A stretch of 64,000 nt of DNA, from contig NZ_FOVH01000017.1 of NCBI RefSeq assembly GCF_900115095.1, positions 143,282 through 207,281 of the forward strand, read 5' to 3'. The stretch is from Actinomadura madurae. Lineage in GTDB: Bacteria; Actinomycetota; Actinomycetes; Streptosporangiales; Streptosporangiaceae. The position numbers were made by a program, and so were the translations under genes. A model generated the notes under the pieces. That model was given only the letters and a program-made list of their open reading frames with translations, ran no database searches and was not told the DNA's origin. This document shows positions 56,481 to 64,000 of this stretch, in pieces; the first letter of the stretch is position 1, and each line of letters opens with the position of its first letter.

Positions 56481-56663
56481 CTATCGCTTCAGCTCGGACA
56501 GCAGCGCCGCGAACGCTTTCCGGGTCACCAGCAGCTCCGGACCGTCTGGGTTCTTGCTGTCCCGCACGGCGACCGTGCTCGGTGTGGAAGTCAGCTCCAC
56601 ACAGTCACCGCCATTGTTGGTGCTGTGGCTGCTCTTACGCCACGCCACCTTGGCTATCTCCAT
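56481..56663 (-). CDS. DUF397 protein, copy C
   Basis: A 60-residue DUF397 protein: MEIAKVAWRKSSHSTNNGGD, CVELTSTPSTVAVRDSKNP and TRKAFAALLSELKR. It is the most divergent of the four copies. It is separated from copy B by 33 bases, the largest spacer in the array, which may mark the boundary of a duplicated pair. Confidence 0.85.
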   Translation of the reverse strand: MEIAKVAWRKSSHSTNNGGDCVELTSTPSTVAVRDSKNPDGPELLVTRKAFAALLSELKR

Positions 56664-56696
56664 CTTTACCGTCCGGAGTCGCTCTAGTAGGGCGGG

Positions 56697-56879
56697 CTAC
56701 TGCTTGAGGTCCGACAGCAGCGCAGCGAAAGCCCGGCGCGTCACCAGCAGCTTCGGCCCCTCTGGGTACTTGCTGTCGCGGACGGCAACGGTCCCGGGGA
56801 CAGCGGTCAACTCGACGCACTCGCCGCCGTTGGCAGTGGTGTAGCTGGACTTACGCCAGACGGCCTTGGTCAGGTCCAT
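56697..56879 (-). CDS. DUF397 protein, copy B
   Basis: A 60-residue DUF397 protein: MDLTKAVWRKSSYTTANGGE, CVELTAVPGTVAVRDSKYP and TRRAFAALLSDLKQ. It is almost identical to copy D (54 of 60 residues, with long identical DNA tracts), which indicates recent duplication or gene conversion. It starts eight bases after the copy A stop. Confidence 0.85.
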   Translation of the reverse strand: MDLTKAVWRKSSYTTANGGECVELTAVPGTVAVRDSKYPEGPKLLVTRRAFAALLSDLKQ

Positions 56880-56887
56880 CCGTTCCC

Positions 56888-57070
56888 CTACCGCTTCAGG
56901 CCGGACAGCAGCGCTGCAAAGGCCCGGCGCGTCACCAACAGCTTCGGCCCCTCCGGGTCCTTGCTGTCGCGCACGGCCACCACACCGGCATTCGAGGTCA
57001 GTTCCACACAGTCACCGCCATTGGGGCCGGTATAACTCGACTTGCGCCAAGCGGCCTTGGTCAGGTCCAT
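56888..57070 (-). CDS. DUF397 protein, copy A (next to the regulator)
   Basis: A 60-residue DUF397 protein: MDLTKAAWRKSSYTGPNGGD, CVELTSNAGVVAVRDSKDP and TRRAFAALLSGLKR. Its start codon lies inside the 3' end of the XRE/DUF5753 gene (10-base overlap), the usual arrangement of such pairs, so this copy is the likely original partner. Confidence 0.88.
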   Translation of the reverse strand: MDLTKAAWRKSSYTGPNGGDCVELTSNAGVVAVRDSKDPEGPKLLVTRRAFAALLSGLKR

Positions 57071-57876
57071 TTTTTCATTACCGCCTTACGAATTACTTCG
57101 AGAGATTGCTCTGCAGGCAAAGCGTGCGATCGAATCGAGAGAATTGCTCTACTCACGCCTGCAATGTCATCGGGATCAGTGAGGGTCAGCCCGCGTACGG
57201 TCATGTCGACGTAGGCGATTTCACTCCGGTCAGGCATGGTAGCGAGGTTGAATGCCCCCAGGTTGCCGAGGTGCTCTCCCCTGCTCGGTACGACTTGAAC
57301 GGTTACGACTCCGGCCTCTGCAAGCTGGATGACCTGTTCCAGCTGCTCCTTCATGGTCTCCGGACTACCGGTGAGCCGGTATAGGGATACCTCGTCCTGA
57401 AGAACGGAGAAGTTCGGCGGAGGCGGGTTCTCCCTGGTCAGGATGGCCTGGCGGTTGAGTCGCGCTTCAACCGCTTCCTTGTCGCCCCTGAGTAGGGCAG
57501 AAGCGTAGGCCGGAGTCTGGAGCAGGCCGTGGATGAGGAGCGGCTGGTACGACTGGAGCATGTCCGCCTCGGGCTCGACGGTGTGCCAGTCGAACCAGGT
57601 GGGGAAAGTGGCGTCCTTTACCAGGTCGTCGTAGAGGTAGAGCAGTTCGCCGTTCGCGTCGAGGGTGTGGTCCATCGTCTCGGCGAACTCCCGGGTGCAG
57701 CGGGTGCGGCCGTTCTCTACGGCACCGATGTACTGCGGTTTTACGCCTTGGCCGCCATTTGCACGTCGTGCCACGGAGTCCTGCGTCCAGCCCTTGGCCT
57801 CCCGGAGCCGCCGGAACCGGCGGCCGAACGCGAGCGGCGTCGGCGAGACCGTCCCGCGCTTCCGCTGTGGCGCCAT
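57061..57876 (-). CDS. XRE-family regulator with DUF5753 domain (Scr1/WhiJ-like)
   Basis: A 271-residue protein. The N-terminal HTH (about 14-75) reads LAFGRRFRRLREAKGWTQDS and VKPQYIGAVENGRTRCTREF. The DUF5753 domain (about 95-265) shows LLQTPAYASALL, PPPPNFSVLQDEVSLYRLTG and SEIAYVDMTVRGLTLTDPDD. This architecture is the standard partner of DUF397 proteins in streptomycete whiJ/abaA-like loci. ATG 57876 is chosen because GAGGGAGGA lies seven bases upstream. The gene heads an operon with four DUF397 genes and is divergent from an RsbW-like ATPase remnant. Confidence 0.92.
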   Translation of the reverse strand: MAPQRKRGTVSPTPLAFGRRFRRLREAKGWTQDSVARRANGGQGVKPQYIGAVENGRTRCTREFAETMDHTLDANGELLYLYDDLVKDATFPTWFDWHTVEPEADMLQSYQPLLIHGLLQTPAYASALLRGDKEAVEARLNRQAILTRENPPPPNFSVLQDEVSLYRLTGSPETMKEQLEQVIQLAEAGVVTVQVVPSRGEHLGNLGAFNLATMPDRSEIAYVDMTVRGLTLTDPDDIAGVSRAILSIRSHALPAEQSLEVIRKAVMKKWT

Positions 57877-57966
57877 GCGCTCATCCTCCCTCGTAAAGGA
57901 CGCCCAACCAACACCCAAGTGCCGTGAGCGCACGGAGCCTGACTTGCCACCTATGGTCTGGGCTCG

Positions 57967-58191
57967 GTGATGCACGGCGAAGGGCCGATCGTCGTCCGGG
58001 TGGTGCGGGACGAGCGCGACGGCCGTCCCGTCGTCGAGGTGTGGGACGGCGGGGTGGAGCGGCCCGAAGTCCGGCCGGAGAACCACGCGGCGACGTCGGG
58101 GCGCGGGCTGGTCCTGGTGTCGCAACTCGCCATCGAATGGGGGACGCGGCCATTGCTGGAGGGCGGGAAGATCACCTGGGCGAAGTGCTGA
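57967..58191 (+). CDS. Short RsbW-like ATP-binding protein, lacking the N-terminal half
   Basis: A 74-residue ORF. Residues 10-72 match the C-terminal half of the small HATPase (anti-sigma, RsbW-like) proteins that often neighbour XRE/DUF397 loci: VVRDERDGRPVVEVWDGGVE for the D-box region and SGRGLVLVSQLAIEWGTRPL for the G2 region. The N-box helix (LLVSELVTNAVxH in relatives), needed for Mg-ATP binding, is absent. The upstream sequence runs straight into the divergent promoter region, so the 5' half appears deleted. The ribosome site is weak. It may be a remnant or a functional short form. Confidence 0.55.
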   Translation: MMHGEGPIVVRVVRDERDGRPVVEVWDGGVERPEVRPENHAATSGRGLVLVSQLAIEWGTRPLLEGGKITWAKC

Positions 58192-58228
58192 CCCGCGGGT
58201 CGAGTGCTCCGCCGGATACGGTCCCTGC

Positions 58229-58642
58229 ATGCGGACACTCCACCCGGCCTACCGCGTCACGGACCTGTCGGCCTCTCTCGACTTCTACACCGCGCTCGGC
58301 TACGAACTCGTCGGGTCCGTGGACGTCGGCGGCGGCGCGACCCTGACCATGCTCAAGTTGCCCGACGACGAGGTGGTCACGCTGGAGCTGGTCCACCGCC
58401 CGGCCGACGGCCCGGTGGATCTCGGTACCGGGTTCAGCCATCTCCCCATCCAGGTCGATAACCTGGCCGCCACGGTCGAGGCGCTGTCGCAGGCGGGGCT
58501 GAGTCCCGGCCCGGTGGAACTCCCCGGCGGCCCGGACGGGCCCCGGATCTCCTGGCTCACCGATCCGGACGGCTACCGGATCGAGCTGGTGCAGTGGCCT
58601 CCCGGGCACCCCTACGGGCTCACCGCCGCCGACTTCGTCTAG
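58229..58642 (+). CDS. VOC-superfamily protein with glyoxalase I metal ligands
   Basis: A 137-residue protein with two beta-alpha-beta-beta-beta modules (LHPAYRVTDLSASLDFYTAL; SHLPIQVDNLAATVEALSQA). Candidate metal ligands are His5, Glu53, His71 and Glu119, with the same order and near-equal spacing as His5, Glu56, His74 and Glu122 of E. coli GlxI. A lactoylglutathione-lyase-like reaction is therefore plausible, but actinomycetes use mycothiol rather than glutathione, so the thiol cosubstrate is open. It is convergent with the kinase gene. It starts with ATG at 58229. Confidence 0.82.
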   Translation: MRTLHPAYRVTDLSASLDFYTALGYELVGSVDVGGGATLTMLKLPDDEVVTLELVHRPADGPVDLGTGFSHLPIQVDNLAATVEALSQAGLSPGPVELPGGPDGPRISWLTDPDGYRIELVQWPPGHPYGLTAADFV

Positions 58643-58698
58643 GGCGTGTCCATAGTGGCCGCCAGCCTTGCTTCGCGAGGGCGAGGCGGGGCCGAGTG

Positions 58699-59565
58699 CT
58701 AGCCGGGGAACAGCCAGTCCAGCGCGGGCAGGGACTTGTCGAGGTACTTGCCGTGGCCGGGCCGGAGCCCGTAGGCCATGTCCTCCAGGACGGCGCATCT
58801 GGCGTAGAAGGCGGCGCGGGTCCTGATCCCGTCGTGAAGGCCCGTCCCGTAGGCGCGTAGGGCCAGGTCGAGGGCGGCGGGGCCGAGGTCGCGGTAGAGC
58901 AGGCCGAAGTCGTGGGCCGGGTCGGTGATCGCGGCATCGCTCCAGTCGATGTCCCCGGTCACCGTCCAGGCGGCGGGATCGACGAGGACGTGTTCGATGC
59001 CCAGGTCGTTGTGGGAGAACACCAGGTCACGCGGGCCGGGCGGTGGGGGCGTGCTCAGGAACGCCTCCACGGGGCCGCGATGAACTACGGGCATGGCTTC
59101 GCGGACGGTCGGGTAGATCTGCGCGGCTTCCTCCAGCCATGCCGCCGGCGGTTCGTCGTCGGTGTCGACCAGGCCGTCCAGGCGGGAGATCGGGACGGCG
59201 TGCAGGGCGTTGAGGAACTCGCCGAGGGCGGCGGCGACCGGACCGCCCGCCGGGGCGACGTCGATCAGCGGGACGCCCGGCAGTTCGAAGTAGGCGAGGC
59301 AGCCTTCGTCCGGAACCGTGAACCTCGGCTCGGGCACCGGCAGCGGTGACAGGTCCGCGACGGTGGCGAGAAGTCGGGCCTCGCGGCCCACCCGCGCGGC
59401 ATCGGGCTCTCTGGCGAAACGGACGATCAGCTCGCCGTTGACCTCGAAGGCGATGTTCTCCTCGCCTTCGCCGAGCAGCGCCACGGTCTCGACGCCGTAA
59501 CCGGGCAGATGCGCGGCCACCAGTTCTCGCACGCGTCCCGCACGCTCATTCTCGGTTTCGCGCAT
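58699..59565 (-). CDS. APH-fold phosphotransferase
   Basis: A 288-residue protein of the aminoglycoside phosphotransferase/choline kinase fold. The N-lobe shows GEGEENIAFEVNGELIVRFA with the ATP-site lysine position replaced by Arg (IVRFAREP). The catalytic loop is FSHNDLGIEHVLVD, and the metal site is TGDIDWSDAAITDPAHDFG. In the catalytic loop the Asp is kept, but the usual Mg-binding Asn five residues later is His. The substrate is unknown; resistance should not be assumed. It follows rpoC beyond a strong terminator. Confidence 0.82.
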   Translation of the reverse strand: MRETENERAGRVRELVAAHLPGYGVETVALLGEGEENIAFEVNGELIVRFAREPDAARVGREARLLATVADLSPLPVPEPRFTVPDEGCLAYFELPGVPLIDVAPAGGPVAAALGEFLNALHAVPISRLDGLVDTDDEPPAAWLEEAAQIYPTVREAMPVVHRGPVEAFLSTPPPPGPRDLVFSHNDLGIEHVLVDPAAWTVTGDIDWSDAAITDPAHDFGLLYRDLGPAALDLALRAYGTGLHDGIRTRAAFYARCAVLEDMAYGLRPGHGKYLDKSLPALDWLFPG

Positions 59566-59602
59566 CGTCCACTCCCATCGGCGGGAACAGGGTCGACGCG
59601 AA

Positions 59603-59631
59603 GAGGCCCCTCCCGGAGTGGGAGGGGCCTC
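59603..59631 (-). terminator. Terminator after rpoC
   Basis: A 12-bp perfect stem (GAGGCCCCTCCC/GGGAGGGGCCTC) with loop GGAGT lies 38 bases after the rpoC stop on the minus strand. It separates rpoBC from the kinase gene. Confidence 0.8.
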
Positions 59632-59669
59632 TCGCGTGTCGTCGGTCAGGGTGTCCGCGAGCCGGGACG

Positions 59670-63542
<3,873 letters not shown>

Positions 63543-63561
63543 CTGTTTTCCCCTTGAGTTC

Positions 63562-64000
<439 letters not shown>

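Noticed and set aside
56290..57070. Regularly spaced similar blocks of about 200 bases that could suggest a repeat array or CRISPR.
   Set aside because: Each block is an intact 60-residue DUF397 gene with start, stop and ribosome-site spacing; repeats are far longer than CRISPR repeats.
58699..59565. An aminoglycoside-resistance gene.
   Set aside because: Only the APH fold is supported. The catalytic loop deviates and the fold is used for many substrates, so no resistance call is justified.

Overview
The window is about 70% G+C, with strong G/C preference at third codon positions and frequent GTG starts. It carries the classic actinobacterial block of transcription and translation genes. Together with CU044_5270-, DUF5753/DUF397-, DUF1707- and DUF4132-type genes this points to a filamentous actinomycete, most likely of the Streptosporangiales/Thermomonosporaceae kind (Actinomadura-like). 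The family placement is inference. No rRNA, tRNA, insertion sequence, CRISPR array or prophage was found.

Layout. (1) 1-13.9 kb is accessory and mostly plus strand: the 3' end of coaA, a Tat-exported PhoX-like protein (minus), a DUF4132 protein, an MMPL exporter with a NarL-type histidine kinase and response regulator, two ATPase/permease ABC modules (minus), a DUF389 membrane protein, a secreted HNH nuclease-like protein and a small membrane protein. (2) 13.9-25.9 kb on the minus strand holds rplM-rpsI-glmM, then truA, rplQ, rpoA, rpsD, rpsK, rpsM, rpmJ and infA. Three plus-strand envelope genes lie in between: a CAP-domain protein and two tandem single-pass paralogues. (3) 26.1-28.2 kb is a small insertion (HTH-like gene, metallophosphoesterase, DUF1707 gene) between infA and map. 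(4) 28.2-45.2 kb is an uninterrupted minus-strand block, read from right to left: rpsL-rpsG-fusA-tuf (str), rpsJ to rpsQ (S10), rplN to rplO (spc), then secY-adk-map. (5) 45.2-59.6 kb is accessory: a Q/G/P-rich tail-anchored protein, an aldo/keto reductase with a divergent Lrp regulator, an ECF sigma factor with its membrane partner, a small secreted protein, a DinB2-like polymerase, a split-barrel flavoprotein, a UvrA-like ABC ATPase, an AraC regulator, a DUF397 tetrad with its XRE regulator, a VOC protein and an APH-fold kinase. (6) 59.7-64 kb holds rpoC and the 3' part of rpoB on the minus strand.

How the parts work together. The core genes supply RNA polymerase subunits (alpha, beta, beta'), most ribosomal proteins, EF-G, EF-Tu, IF-1, SecY, adenylate kinase and methionine aminopeptidase. 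Two good vegetative promoters are visible, in front of rpsL and of rplM. Many junctions in the ribosomal-protein operons carry strong stem-loops, including a leader between tuf and rpsJ with two mutually exclusive helices.

Most worth following up: four tandem DUF397 genes behind an XRE/DUF5753 regulator, with a shortened RsbW-like ATPase opposite; a DinB polymerase with isoleucine at the steric-gate position; a low-complexity tail-anchored protein with repeated acidic-basic-Thr motifs beside the str operon; and the candidate RNA leaders.
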